Shown piece after piece: positions 13,274-25,387 of a stretch of DNA of 64,000 nucleotides. This DNA comes from Rhynochetos jubatus (taxonomy: Eukaryota; Chordata; Aves; Eurypygiformes; Rhynochetidae). The stretch lies in contig CM050653.1 in the NCBI GenBank assembly GCA_027574665.1, positions 44,528,118-44,592,117 on the forward strand. The letters run 5' to 3'. The notes under the pieces were generated by a model. It was not told the origin of the DNA. It did no database searches and saw only the letters and a list, made by a program, of their open reading frames with translations. The position numbers and the translations under genes were made by a program. The stretch's first letter is position 1. The number at the start of each line of letters is the position of its first letter.

Positions 13274-13330
13274 GAGTCATAGAACCATAAAATAGTTTGT
13301 GTTGGAGGAGACCTTTAAAAGGACCCCCAA
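13274..13330 (-). mobile_element. CR1 LINE 3'-tail fragment
   Basis: The plus strand reads agtcatagaaccataaaat, then ttggaggagaccttt. This matches the reverse complement of the CR1 3' end, which has a tcatagaatcatagaat repeat followed by ggttggaagggacct. Only about 55 bp remains, diverged from the consensus, which suggests a severely 5'-truncated, old insertion. CR1 is the dominant LINE of birds, and 5' truncation is its normal fate. Confidence 0.7.
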
Positions 13331-14150
13331 TAATGAGAATCAAAATATAGTAGTTCTTCTGAGCAGAGGTTATCTTCTAGTAAAAAGTAGTTTCAAAAAA
13401 GAAAACTAAACAACATGTTAAAAAATTAAGTCTACATATAAGGGATTTGCTAGTTTTTGGCTTAACAGCTTTGTGGTTCCAAGCAGTCAGATGTTCACCA
13501 AGATGGCTTATCCCCATCCCTCTCTTTGCCAGGTATGCAACAATGTGTAGTACAGAGAGAACAGCAAGCAGTGTAGAATGAAATGGAAAGCAAATTGTAG
13601 CCATGCTGCAGTGAAGCTTGCAAATAGAGGTATTTCATAGTGAGCAAATCAGGAAGTAAAATTAGCCATAACTAAGTTAGCAGCTTTCTTTTAAACTGAA
13701 AATAGGCAGAGCCAAGAAGATTCATACAAATTAATCACAGTGTCTTGAACTGCTACAGCTCTCAGAATGAAAGCGTATCTTGCATACTGGGATGGGCAGG
13801 AACAGAGCAAATCTGGGCCAAAATTGGAAGATATGTCTTCCTCTTCCCTAAAGAATTAATTTTGTCAATTTGTAATGCACTCTTCTGAGGTGCTAATCAT
13901 ACTCTGTAAGCTTTGACACTATGTAGAAGTTTTTTTTTAAAGTCTAACTGGTGAAACGTAGTGTATAAACTCCCAAATCTTGCGGTTTCTTCTTATGAAA
14001 GTCTAGATTTACTTAAAAAATTAAGGTCTTTGGAGGGAATAGGTTTTTTTTGAAATTTAAAATGCTTAAATGTTTCATTTGGAACCTGTAGATTTTGTGT
14101 GGCATTTAATAAATTGATTAAAGTTGCTGTCTATACCTGATATCATTGGA

Positions 14151-14175
14151 AATAAATAAATAAATAAATAAATAA
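14151..14175. repeat. (AAAT)n microsatellite
   Basis: About six uninterrupted AAAT units were read directly. This is an ordinary tetranucleotide repeat, likely length-polymorphic. Confidence 0.9.
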
Positions 14176-14275
14176 CCAATCCGAACAGGGATTTCACCTC
14201 CTATTTGAACAATTTGAATTGAATTAAGCTACACAATCAAGCACATAAGCGTGAAGATTTTTGCATGTTAATTTT

Positions 14276-14292
14276 GCCACTGGAGGGAGCCC
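14276..14292 (+). promoter_or_regulatory. CTCF-like binding word
   Basis: The sequence gccactggagggagccc resembles the CTCF core (ccactagagggcag-type) over most positions. It stands out as a GC-rich island in AT-rich surroundings. CTCF sites set chromatin loop boundaries. A single hand match is weak evidence, so this is only a candidate. Confidence 0.3.
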
Positions 14293-15154
14293 ATATTCCA
14301 TAGATACTGTAGAAAAAAAGAAAATATTATAATTTTAAAAGAAAAAAAATTACGCTTCTACAGTATAATATATTTTTCTTGGTGCTGACTTGGCACGTGT
14401 GCAGAATTTCTGACATACTTATTATACTGTTCATTTTTATTCCTTCCACATAATGTGGAAGTTAAAGGTCAGAAGTTAGAAAAACAGAATTGCCTGCTTA
14501 GGATAAAGCTTTTCCCAAAAAGAGATAATTTATAAAAAAATAATTATTACCTTAGTATTAACATTGAAGCAAATAGGTGCACCACTAGACCACTAGATGA
14601 TGTAGTTCCAGAGGTTGCAGTGTCTTTGACTTACTTGGTTTTGAAGTCCTTGCCTATTATTAAGTTTCATTTTTCATAACAGTAATAATTTTCTAATCTA
14701 GGTGGACTTGCTAGTATGATTTTTCATCTTTTGAGACCTCTGACTTTTTAAATATGATCTTGAGTTAATCTGTTCTAAAGCACCGTTCAAATGTCTAGAA
14801 AAGTTACCAGTGTAATGCTGTTTGTCATCATCTTATAATAACCAGTCCACAGGCAAGAAGCTATTAAAGCTTTCTTCTCCCTTGTGGGTTATTTGATTTG
14901 TCATTCTCCATTTCTGCAGCCTGTGTACTCAAACCAATTTGTGATAACACGACCAGAAAGCTAAATTCAGTAGAGTTCATGCTGACATTGTTATTCCACA
15001 CAAGAGGCCCAGTAGGGAGAGATAATGCTATAATTCAGATAACATGATGAAATGGGATCTTGTATCACAAAGACTTTGGTGGATGAAGAAACATAAACAT
15101 CTCCTCTTTTTATATAAATTAGAAGATGATGTGGGGTCATACCGAAGTTGCGTC

Positions 15155-15235
15155 TGCTATTTTTAACTATTTACAGGCAAATCAGCTGAACTGAGGCTTA
15201 GGGAGATGGTTCAATTACAAGTCATTCACTCACCA
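15155..15235 (-). mobile_element. Probable MIR SINE core relic
   Basis: The plus strand carries a degraded form of the reverse-complement MIR core: a ttttacag-like word, then aactgaggctta, gggagatggttcaatta and acaagtcattcactca. These match tacagatgaggaaactgaggc, agagaggttaa and tgacttgcccaaggtcacac in order. MIRs are ancient tRNA-derived SINEs, shared across amniotes and always highly diverged. Confidence 0.4.
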
Positions 15236-17166
15236 CATATTTTAAGAATTTAGATTTAGTTTGATAGGTAGTTTTTATTTCAGATATTTGAAGTAGCTCA
15301 GAAGAAAAGCATGCAATGAGCTATATTTATCACAGTGGATACTTTAAGTTGCATAAGCCTCAAAGAGTTTTAAGTTTCCATAATTAAATTGATATTGATT
15401 TTCTTAATATTTTAAAGAATCATTTTTTTGAAAACATGGGAGAACCCAGTATAACCTTGGTTTTATCAGTGAGACTGTAGATAACAGTAGTTTATAGTGG
15501 AAAAGCTCATTTTCTACCTATTTTTTTTTTCAGCATTTTAGTTCAAATATTTTACATTTTCAATTAATTATGTGCCATTTGTTGTCTTGATATCTGATAT
15601 GGAACATTCCTAATCACTTTTTCCTAATTTTTATGTAAATGCAACATAGCCTTGCTAGAATTAGGGTTTGTGTTTTTGCATGTGTGTATTGCAGATCAGT
15701 AGCTGAATTTAGCATGCATGTTGTATTTTTCTGAATGTGCTTCAAGAAAACCTGTATTTGTAAGAAAGATAATGTAGCAAAGCAAATTCAATGAAAATGA
15801 AGGTATAATTTATTGTATTGAAGAGATTAAAGAGGAATTACCTTGTAAAACCATATTCAGCTGAGGTCAGTTATACGTATTTCAGAAAGTATCATTCTGT
15901 ACTGTCAAATGTGAAGTTTCTTTTCTTGAAAATTTTATTCTGACAAGTAATAGGCAAATAATTTAATTCATTATGGCTAGTTTGTTCTGAAAAAGATGTA
16001 TTGAGATTAATATGTCCAAATTTTAAGAAGAAAATTGGCAAAATAGCAGAGAAAGAAAAAAAACTTGTACCTAAATTAAATATAAATGAAGTTAATGTAA
16101 GTTTCTGAATGTTTCCTTGGTTTCAAGGTAAACAATGGTTTCAGAGTGTTTCTTTTTTGTTCGCACAGTTAGAAGCTTTGCTGCTTAGAACGTGCTATTA
16201 AACATGAAGGTATTCCATTTTCAAACAGCTTTCTGACCTCTTCTTACTATCAGGTACATTCATCCTCAGAACAGCTCTTCAATGAATTTTAAAGTGAAGT
16301 AAATAGAGTATCTGGCTTCTGTAAAGTTCTTTTGATGTAGACATTTCAAACAGTTCAACCAAAGAGGGTTTTTTCATCGGACCAGATAGAGAAACTGGAG
16401 AAAGCCCAAATCAAATGTAGTATTTTCAGAATCCTGGACCAGCTTAATTCCTTAGCCTGTGTATCTTGGTTGCCATCTCTGCATCCTCACATACTGTGGG
16501 AAATCACAGGTTAAACCTGCTTAATGCTGCTGGTGCTTCATATCTGTAAACACTCTATTACTAAAGCAAATCTGTGTTACTCCTCCATCTCAGTAGTGGC
16601 TTTGGTCTTCCCTCCTTAATGGATGTATAGAATATCAGTACTGGCAGTATTTTAAATATTGTTGAGTTTGCCTGCACAAGGGAAGAGGGAAGACTGCATT
16701 TTTCAAAATTCACCCACTATTTGTGTTGCAATGTCTTTATGAACCCCAGCCATCTGCAAGGATTAATGGTTTCCATTGGTAGATGTAAGAGGTACCTTTT
16801 TTTCCTTATAAGATGTTGTGACTGACACAAGATTAACATTGCACAAGAAATCAAAAAACAAGGAAGTGTGAATTGCAACACTTTCTATGTGAAATAACAT
16901 GCAGACATGAGTCTAGTGTGTTTTGAGACTTTTTTGAAACACTTAGAAGGGCTAATTACAGAAAAAGTATAAATTATTAGTCCTAATATGAATACAATGC
17001 TAATTATAAAAAATTTGCATAGGCCCTGTACTGAGTGATGTGCTGCGGCAAGCGGATCTCAAAGGAAAATTTGAAAAGGAGGAGTATGCAGTGGTTTATT
17101 TCGGAGGTCTTCTAGGTGGCCTGAGATTATTGAGTAGACTGTTTAAGTGACAAGAATTTTTCTTGA

Positions 17167-17866
17167 AATCATGATGAATCATAGATCGGTTTGGGCTGGA
17201 AGGGACCTTAAAGACCATCTAGTTACGACTCCCCTGCTATGGACAGGGGCACTTTCTACTAGACCAGGTTCCTCAAAGCCTTCTCCAACCTGGCTTTGAA
17301 CATTTCCAGGGATGGGGCATTCACAGCTTCTCTGGACAACCTGTTCCAGTTCCTCATCACCCTCTCCATGAAGAACTTCTTCCTGATATCCAATCTAAAT
17401 CTCCCCGCTTTCAATTTCAACCCATTACCCCTTGTCCTGTCACTACAGGCCTATGTAAAAGGACACCCCCCCATCTTTCTTGTAGGCCCCTTCAGGTACT
17501 GGAATGTGCTATAAGGTCTCCCTGGACCCTTCTCTTCTCCAGGCTGAACAAGCCCAACTCTCTCAGCCTGTCCCCATGGCAGAGGTGCTCCAGCCCTCTG
17601 AGCATCTTTGTGGCCTCCTCTGGACTTGCTCCAACCAGTCAATATTCTTCTTACATTGAGGGCTCCAGAGCTGGATGCAGTACTCCAGGTGGGGTCTCAC
17701 GAGAGCAGAGTAGTGAGGGAGAATCCCCTCCCTCGACCTGCTGGCCACGCTTCTCCTGATACAGCCCAGGATCTGGTTGGCCTTTTGGGCTTCCAGCACA
17801 CACTGCCGGCTCATGTCCAGTTTTTCATCCATCAGTACCCCCAAGTCCTTCTCCTCTGGGCTGCTG
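17167..17866 (-). mobile_element. CR1 LINE, 5'-truncated copy of about 700 bp
   Basis: Read on the plus strand, the segment begins with the reverse complement of the CR1 3' terminus (gaatcatagatcggtttggg, then ctggaagggaccttaaagac). It continues nearly collinear with the avian CR1 consensus through the ends of ORF2 to about 17866, where similarity stops in cccaagtccttctcctctggg. The insertion therefore lies on the minus strand, with its 3' end at the low coordinate and a 5' truncation at the high coordinate. Similarity to the consensus is good, so this is the youngest CR1 in the window. I see no target-site duplication, which is usual for CR1. It is more GC-rich than its surroundings. Confidence 0.93.
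17265..17865 (-). pseudogene. CR1 ORF2 reverse-transcriptase C-terminal fragment, broken
   Basis: On the minus strand from 17844 downward, a frame gives the typical CR1 ORF2 C-terminal segment, including [21 protein letters not shown] and LWSPQ. In CR1 this part follows the catalytic reverse-transcriptase palm and thumb. The frame then leaves the consensus: the expected FQYLKG block appears in another frame (the minus frame at 17451-17642), so at least one frameshift is present, and a stop follows. The catalytic palm (the YADD-type motif) and the endonuclease domain are missing because of the 5' truncation. The fragment cannot encode an active protein. Confidence 0.9.
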
Positions 17867-20800
17867 AGCTTCTTAGGTTTTGTTGCTTGCTGTAGCAGTC
17901 GTAAACATGTGAATCATTATCTATTTGTGTCTGAGTTTTGTAAAATTATTATAAATATCTATCTAATTCACTGATTGAGCTAAATTAGTATTTGGAAATG
18001 TATTGAAGTCTTTTAACTGAACTGTTTCTAAAAATATTAAACAATAAATCATATAAAAATGTAGCTGTTAAAATAGTGTTGAGAATGTGTTGATTTATTT
18101 TTTAAATTGCAAGAGGAAAAAAAAGTAAACAAATTAAGGGTTATGTAACATGCAAAATGGAAACCCAGATTATGCAGCCATCTGCAGGACATATTTTAAT
18201 GGCTATCACTGAACTATTTTTATAGATTTTGAATCCTTTAAAAAGCCAACTGTTATTTATAAGCTGGTCTTATTAAGTGGCAAGGAATGGCTGTGGCTTT
18301 GGTATCTAGATGATTAAACAAAACAAAGTCGATATTGATTAGAGATTTGGGAAGTTATATGAGCTGTTCTTTGTGACAAGTAAGTATTGAATAAAGGAAA
18401 TGAATATAAATGTAGATGTATATAAAGGAAATAAAAGCATGAAATTAAGGTGTTAGATATTTAACTTTATGGAAATAAGCCTATTTCAAAATAGTTACAA
18501 GATAATAGAAACTCTTAAGCACAAGTGTATTTAAAAGGACTGTGGTTTAAATGACAGCTATAAGGCTTGTTTATTAGCAGACAGAACTTTTTCATCACAA
18601 ATGAGATGTTTATTCATTTATTTGAGACTAATGCAGATCCTTTTTATTTAAAGGATTGTTTCCTGAGGTCTTCATAAAAAGCACTGAAGATGTGCTAAAA
18701 GGCCACTGAAGAAACACTGAAGGAAAGGGATTTTCAGTTATTACTGAACAGTGATGTCTCTTAGTGGCTGGGGGCACCATGTCATCCTTTGACACACATG
18801 GGAGTTCTGAAGATTGCTGTAATCTGTGCCCTACAGAAGTGATAGAGAAGAGTAGGGGCCGATGACAATGCTGGCCTTTTGTCCATGGACTCACCTAAAA
18901 TATAATTTTAATTTTAACAGTGCTTAGCTAGGTTTTAGAAATATTTTATTAGAGAGTAGAAATATGTTTTGTGACTACAGAGCGGTGATACTGCTAATTT
19001 AGAGTACATGACTTAATTATACAGCTTCTATGAAGTACCATGTCATATCAGGATACCAAGGATTTGGTTTTTATGACATTTTTAGAAAGTCTACTCAGTT
19101 TGGAAACTTCTTTTATATTACAGCACTTACTGGTCTGAGTCCCACTAGACTGAGTCCATTACATAGAGTGTAGCAAACAGCATGAGAAAAAATTCTGATA
19201 TGGAAAGAAATGGTCCCACCTTCCTGTGCTTATTTATTCCCACTGCTGTTGAATGCTAAAATCAGGTTTATTGCAGTGCTGTGGTGAGCTGGATCGGGGA
19301 ACTGATTGGGTAGAAAATGAACAGACTTTTTTTTAAGTTTCCAGTTTTATGAATTCACTAATCCGTCTTGGCAATAGATGTGATGAATGCGAGCACCAGA
19401 GCAAGAGGGGCAGTAGGGGTTAGTACTGAGCCAGGAGGTGAGGAGATGGGGAAGATTGCCTGTTCTTACAGAAATGCAGGGTTTTTGTTGGATTAAAGTG
19501 ACATCTTTGCTTAGAACCAGAGCAGAGAGGGTAAGTACAGAAAGTTAAAGAAAGCATGCAGAGTTTCTGTGTGCAAAAAGTGTTTGGGGTATTCCCCCTG
19601 CATTTATTTTAAAGAACTAAAGCAGGTGATGGTAAAGTGGGTTTATTTTCACTACAATAATCGTCTATTAGTAGCAATATTGAAAAAATTTTCACTAAAA
19701 CTTAAATGACATTAAAACATACACACAAGCTTTTTTTCCACTGTGAACTGTTCAAACTACCCTGATTTTGACAATCATGTAACTTATCTGCTGGAAGAAC
19801 CAACATGATTTTCTGTATATTTGAAGTGTCAGTGTCCACATGATTAAACTTTGGTGGCTTTCCACAGTGTAAGGGTTCTTTCTTGAAATTTCCCATTAGA
19901 CCTTCAAGCCTTCAATGTTAAAAGTAGATGACAGAAGGTTGGTTTGCAGCCAGCAGTATAATAACTATGAGGTCCTCTGGCACTCGCTATAGGCGGGAGT
20001 TTATAGTTCCTATATTGGGTGATGTTGGTACTGGGGTAGTTGAAGTAACAGTGGCAAAAATAAGAAATCTTTGAGAAAAGCCCTACTGTGTCATAGCAAG
20101 TGACTCATGAGATGTCAGGAGAATGTGTTTGCTGACACATTTGGTCTACCTAAGTAGCAACACAATGAAGAAATATAAGAAATGTGAGAAGGAAGAATGA
20201 AACCACAAAATATTTCATTTTTTTAAATGCAGAAATATGTGTCTGCATTAAGAAACATCAGAGGATTTAAAAGTAATTTAATATCTTCCCCATAACCCAG
20301 TCTTTACAATGTCATGTCGTTAAGCAATAAATAATGGAATTTTTGTAGGATAGACATCTTATACTTTCAAATCAGTGACATAAATCTAACCATATGGATT
20401 AGGAAGTCATCTTTATCTACTTGCAGTTTAATCTGCTGATGATACATAGTGTGTTCTGTTGTAATTTCTTTAATATGGTAGGAGATGAAGAACCCATCAG
20501 TCATTTCCAGATTACCTTCAATAAGGTTTTCAGAATGCTCTTTTAATGAGGATAATTTTTAATAGAAAATTGTGTACAACCATCTGACATGAATGATAGA
20601 AGTTCACTGAAGAAAAAACCAAAGGCAACTATTGCAACAAAAGCCTATATGCTATCTATTATTTCAGTCTTATTCCTCGTGTCTAGTCCTTAGTTTTCAC
20701 ATATCAGAAAAATGTGTGTCTGGAATTTCTGCAGATCAATGGAGGCATACACATCTGAATAATAAAGAGTTATTGTTAACGTATTCAAATATCAAATATA

Positions 20801-22734
20801 AGCAAATGTTCATATTAATGTATTTGAAAAATATGACAGCTTTAAATGGCTTACTTGACAATAAAAGCTGATTATTTGTGCATAACTTTTGGTCTTGTAC
20901 AATTTCCTTTGTTATATTTTAAAGTGGTTTTGCGATGCCCCTTGATGTTCCTGCTGCATGCAGTTGGTTTTACACTGGTTGGTACATCTTAAAATTTTTC
21001 GTTGCACCACTGCCATACAGCACTTTATTAATAGAGTGAGTCAATAATACAATATATTTGGGGATTCACTCCTTTATTACATCTCTGAATACTAGGAAAA
21101 CAGTCTAGAGAGATCATCTGAGGAGGAAGAGGTTGTGTTCCTTTCAGTAATTCTTCTACTTAGACTCCTTTATAGATAACAGTATGTTGAAACTTTCTAA
21201 TCCTGTATTACCTGATGAGTTATATGAAGTAAGAGACTGTAAAGACAGATCATGTCAAGGAATGGTTCATTAGGTTTGGTACTTTTTAGTACTCAGTGTG
21301 GTTGTCATGAAGTTACTTATATAAAACAAATTTTTCAAAAATAGATAAGGTCTCCTTATATAAAGATGGTCTTTTTAAAATTAAAACAGTGCTGCGTTAC
21401 AGTAATGGCTACTGAAGTACTTTTCAACACAGAAGGTAAAATCTGAGAACTTTTTATATTACCATTAAATCTTGTTTAATGGCTATATAACATTAACACA
21501 TTTATGTAATGGTGTTGTGACTAACTAGTCAGGATTCTTGAGTATTAAAGAAGAATAAAAAGCAGCCCCTTCCTTTTCAACTCTGTACTATGTTAATACA
21601 CGGTTTTCAATACAAAACAGCTATATTAATGATGAAGTCAGCAGCAGCTGCAAAAGTAGCAGCGAGCTAGAAATGTAATCACAAAGATAACAATAAATTG
21701 ATCCCTTGTGTTTTCTCATGAGTATACATTCTGTCACTTAGATAACTCTACATTCAGTTAGGAATAATTTATGAAAATAAACTATTCAGTGTCAGGAGGA
21801 CTGTATTCATTGAAGTGATAGGGCTTGGCAGACAGCAAATTTTTTTTTTTTTTTAATATAACTGTGATGCTTTTTTTTAATCTGGTAAGGAGCAAATTAT
21901 CGCATCAGATGACTGTCTTGTTAGTGTCACTTTCAATGAGCCAAATGTGAAGGTTTTGACATGTTTTAAAACTCTGATATATTTGTATGTAAAAGGAAAG
22001 AAAGGGGGGGGGGGGGGGGGGGGGGAAACACACCAAAAAAAACCCTCAACCATGAAGTATCTCCCAGACAGAATGAAAACCTGGCAACCCAAATTTCATA
22101 GTATATTGATGGCATATCTGAATGCTGGGAATGATAATAGAAATTACTGTGCAGGTGCTAAATAGTTTCTTCAATTTTTTATTTAAAGGGAGACAGACAA
22201 AAGCTAGGGGGTTTTGAAATTCTGTAGCTGAGTTTTATATTGTTTTGAAGAGTATGATTGTTACCTTGTTATATACAATATAACATAGTTTACTATATAA
22301 TATTTGCTTTTTTCCCTAAAAAATACATATAAAAATGTAGTAGTTGATTGAGAATACCCAGATCTACACATTCTTGAATAGTTTCCTCTGACTTTTTGTG
22401 TTGCTTTGGAAAGGGTGAAAGACGCTCACACATACATCAATAAAATTGGCATCCTAGGTGTATCACTTTAACTTCTCTTATTTGTCTCTTTTCATCTACT
22501 ATGTGTTTACATTCATAAAAATAAGTAAGTGTTGGCAGAATATAAAACGTTTGCTAAGAGTTAGTTTCATGATTCATAATAAGCATGTCTATGGATAGTG
22601 TTAGCCAGCTACAAAACCTGTATGGTCCTCCTGGAAACTACTGTCTGGTGTATGTGTGTCTGATGCAATAAAAGATGCTCAGGAATTTAGCTAACCTCAA
22701 GCATGTGTCAAAAATCTGTTTTCCAGGCTGGCCT
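17867..22734. other. Non-coding unique AT-rich sequence
   Basis: No gene or recognisable transposon is seen. The interval holds a T run at 21840-21854 and a 22-nt G run at 22004-22025. Frames such as 18628-18894 (minus) and 20632-20871 (plus) show no recognisable domain. Confidence 0.65.
22004..22025. repeat. Poly-G homopolymer (22 nt)
   Basis: Twenty-two uninterrupted G residues were counted, preceded by aaaggaaagaaa and followed by aaacac. This is the longest of three pure G runs in the window, all on the plus strand. A tract of this kind can form G-quadruplex structure and is hard to sequence exactly, so its true length is uncertain. Confidence 0.85.
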
Positions 22735-23175
22735 GCAGGTCTCAGAGGCCAGATTTGGAATGGACACAGGGATCATCTTGCTTAACCCCTTGTCCTCAGA
22801 CGGAAGGAAGTATAACGAGACCGTCTGTCTCAGGACCTCACTGAACTGTACTTAAGACCCTACGGTTGAGTAGATTACTGTAGTTTGCCGTGTTTCAGTG
22901 TTTAATTGCCATAGTAATTAGAAAAATTTTCCTGATATTAACACTAGGTCTTTTTGCCACAGACTAAAATGATGATGCTTCTTCTGCTTCTGTAGACTGA
23001 CATGGAGAAACAGCTCTGACAGGGGGAAAGAGCTGATGACATTTCTCCTAAGATTTTATGATGAGAAGATAGACAGCCATGTCTTTCCAAAATAATTCCT
23101 TTGTTTGCAAATAATAAAAAATCTTAATTCCTTGAACTTTTCCCAGGAGATCTAGTTGTAGATCCCTTTTTGGGG
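22735..23175 (-). mobile_element. Old, degraded CR1 LINE relic
   Basis: The plus strand reads like the reverse complement of an ancient CR1 3' region. It has gtttaattgccatagtaattagaa followed by attttcctgatattaac, then a ctttttgccacagactaaaa block, the cttctgcttctgtagac and catggagaa block, and a diverged remainder. These blocks are in the same order as in old CR1 families, but identity is low. The boundaries are uncertain. Similarity may run on towards 23.9 kb, where cttaagtgtcctgcaaact-like text appears (23665-23690), but I cannot confirm that. Confidence 0.55.
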
Positions 23176-25362
23176 CAAAGAAGCCCATCAGTAGCCAGAA
23201 AAGTTAGATTTTGTTCCATTTGTCATGAATTGCATGCCCGTTAATAAACTCAAGAATAAGTTTTTCCTTTTTTAGAGCAGCGTTGCATAACTGATGTACA
23301 TTAAGATATTCCTCGCTGCAAAACTACAACAACTACAGAGTTTTTCCCACTTGGTACTTGTGCATTTGTCTTCTCCAGATTTACTGCTTTCCTTGGCCCA
23401 ACTTTTGCTGAATGTTATGTTGATTTTAGGACGTCTTCAACTTGCCAAAGTCATTTGGAATTTTGACCTTATTCTCCAGATACCTATCCTACAGGAGAGG
23501 TGGCAGTTTCTCCTGATCTGAAGGTGTCCACATTCTTTATGAAGATATTTCCTTATTCCCTCTGCCAAGTTTCCCAGTGGAAGCTCTTTCATGATACCAT
23601 TTGTCTATGATTGTCAGACACTGGTTATTAGCCTGTCAGCGCAGCTTTGCCTTTATCTCATGTAAGTGTCCTGCAAACTTTATTTCCTTAGCTTGAGTAT
23701 GCTTGTGGTGAAGGATACTGAAGCCTCACTGAAGTTTCTGATCAAATGCCACACTATACATTCAACTGTGAGCTATTAGAGGCAGAGTAGGTTGTTATCC
23801 CAAACTAATGCTGATAAAAGCCATTCAGTACCTCTGTCTGCCTCCCTTCTACATATCATATGTAATCTTCAGCACATCTTGCTGATGCAGTTGTCAGGCA
23901 TTCTGCTGTCATGGCAGGGCTAAAAAGTATTTTCACTGAATTAACATCTCGCAGATCAAAGCTTTAATATTAGTAGAGATTCTCTATAATGGGCTGCAAT
24001 TACTTTATACCATTAGTAGGACATCTTGAACTCTCTCAGGACTTGCAGCTTTGGGTTATAAATCATATCTCACTTTCAGATGGAGTTTTCTTCCTTGGTG
24101 GCCAGACCGACAGCTAGCACGCTCATGTCCTACAATTTGCTTTTGCCACTGGTACGATAATTTATTGCACAAGAATATTTTAAGGACTCATTATACATCT
24201 GGAGAACTAGTTTTAATGTATAGCTACACGCAACCTTTATTATTTTTGTTGTGTGAGAAAGGAGCAACGATATTTAAATACTACTTTAGGGAAAGTTGTT
24301 GACTTGAACCATTACCAAAGTTTTATCAGGTTGGTGCCCTGAGAACATATACTAATTTTATGAGGTGCAACTAATCTTCCTTTTAATGGCACAGTAAAGG
24401 GATCAGACTTATAATATACATAGTTACATATATGGGAAGTCAAAGAATCAGAAGGCACAAAAAAATTAAGGCTGACATTTACCACATTGCATTCATTGGG
24501 AAGTTTTTTTAATTAAAGTAGTAGAAAGAAAAAAGATGGAACACCATCTTGGAAGATATGTCAGAGGGTTTTGGTAATCACAGGTGAATGAGATTAGGAC
24601 TTACTTTATTCTCTGCAGATTTTTTTTGACCAAGGAAGTACAATAAGAGATGTATTGACTCAATATTGAAAGAAAGATATTTACTGGTTTTGCTGAGGTA
24701 TTGTATATTAAGTTCTACAATTTTTACAGTATTGAGGTATCTACAGCATATACAGGGCAAACACTGGATCTGGATTTTTTGTTTGTTTGCTTTTTCTTTG
24801 CTACTCCTTTTGGCCTGTAAATAATTTTACCCAATATTTACTGGTTGAGGGAAAAGCAACACTGCAGTAGTTTTTCACTGAAATTGCAGGAAAATGGTTT
24901 CAGCAGCTCTCTCCCTGATTCCCTGCCAGCTGGAGGCAGGCAGCTGCCAGCTCCCCACCCCTCCAGCTGCTTCTAGAGCTGTGCTGGATTTAGCAGAGGT
25001 GTGGTGCTGTGGTTGAGAGAGGCAACCAACGAGGATAGCTTTGCAAATGCCTGCTGTGGTTTTGGAAAGCTGCAGAAGAAGAGTCCTTTCCAAGACTAGC
25101 ATTTACACCTGCAAATACTCCGACCAAAAGAGAATGTTCAGCAATTATATGTTCTTTGTTATATTTACTCTTACGCTATGAATCTCATTACAAAGCTGCA
25201 TACAATATTTGGGATGCAGGAGTGAATGTAATATTAATGAACAGTAGAGATGGCTCTGCAGCAAACAAACTTAGAGCTATCTAAATGGGCGTTTTCTGTG
25301 CATGAACAAACATAAAAGACAACCAGATCTACAGTTGGAAAGATTATTAGCCTTGAGTGATG

Positions 25363-25387
25363 ATGTGTTCTTTAGCAAAGAACACAT
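25363..25387. repeat. Perfect hairpin, 11-bp arms, 3-nt loop
   Basis: The arms atgtgttcttt and aaagaacacat are exact reverse complements separated by agc. The hairpin is too short to be a microRNA precursor. It may be a chance palindrome or a template-switch product. Confidence 0.85.

Larger units (their letters stand above)
13331..17166. other. Non-coding unique sequence
   Basis: No gene is recognised. The interval contains an (AAAT)n microsatellite, a CTCF-like word, an 11-bp inverted repeat (14304-14366) and a possible MIR relic, all listed separately. A minus-strand frame at 13377-13604 is unremarkable. Confidence 0.65.

Noticed and set aside
16375-16440. gagaaactggagaaagccca resembling plus-strand CR1 ORF2 DNA
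   Set aside because: The match is limited to a short, biased purine-rich phrase and neighbouring CR1 blocks are missing.
21947-22165. Plus frame with a polyglycine stretch
   Set aside because: The glycines are just the translated poly-G tract.
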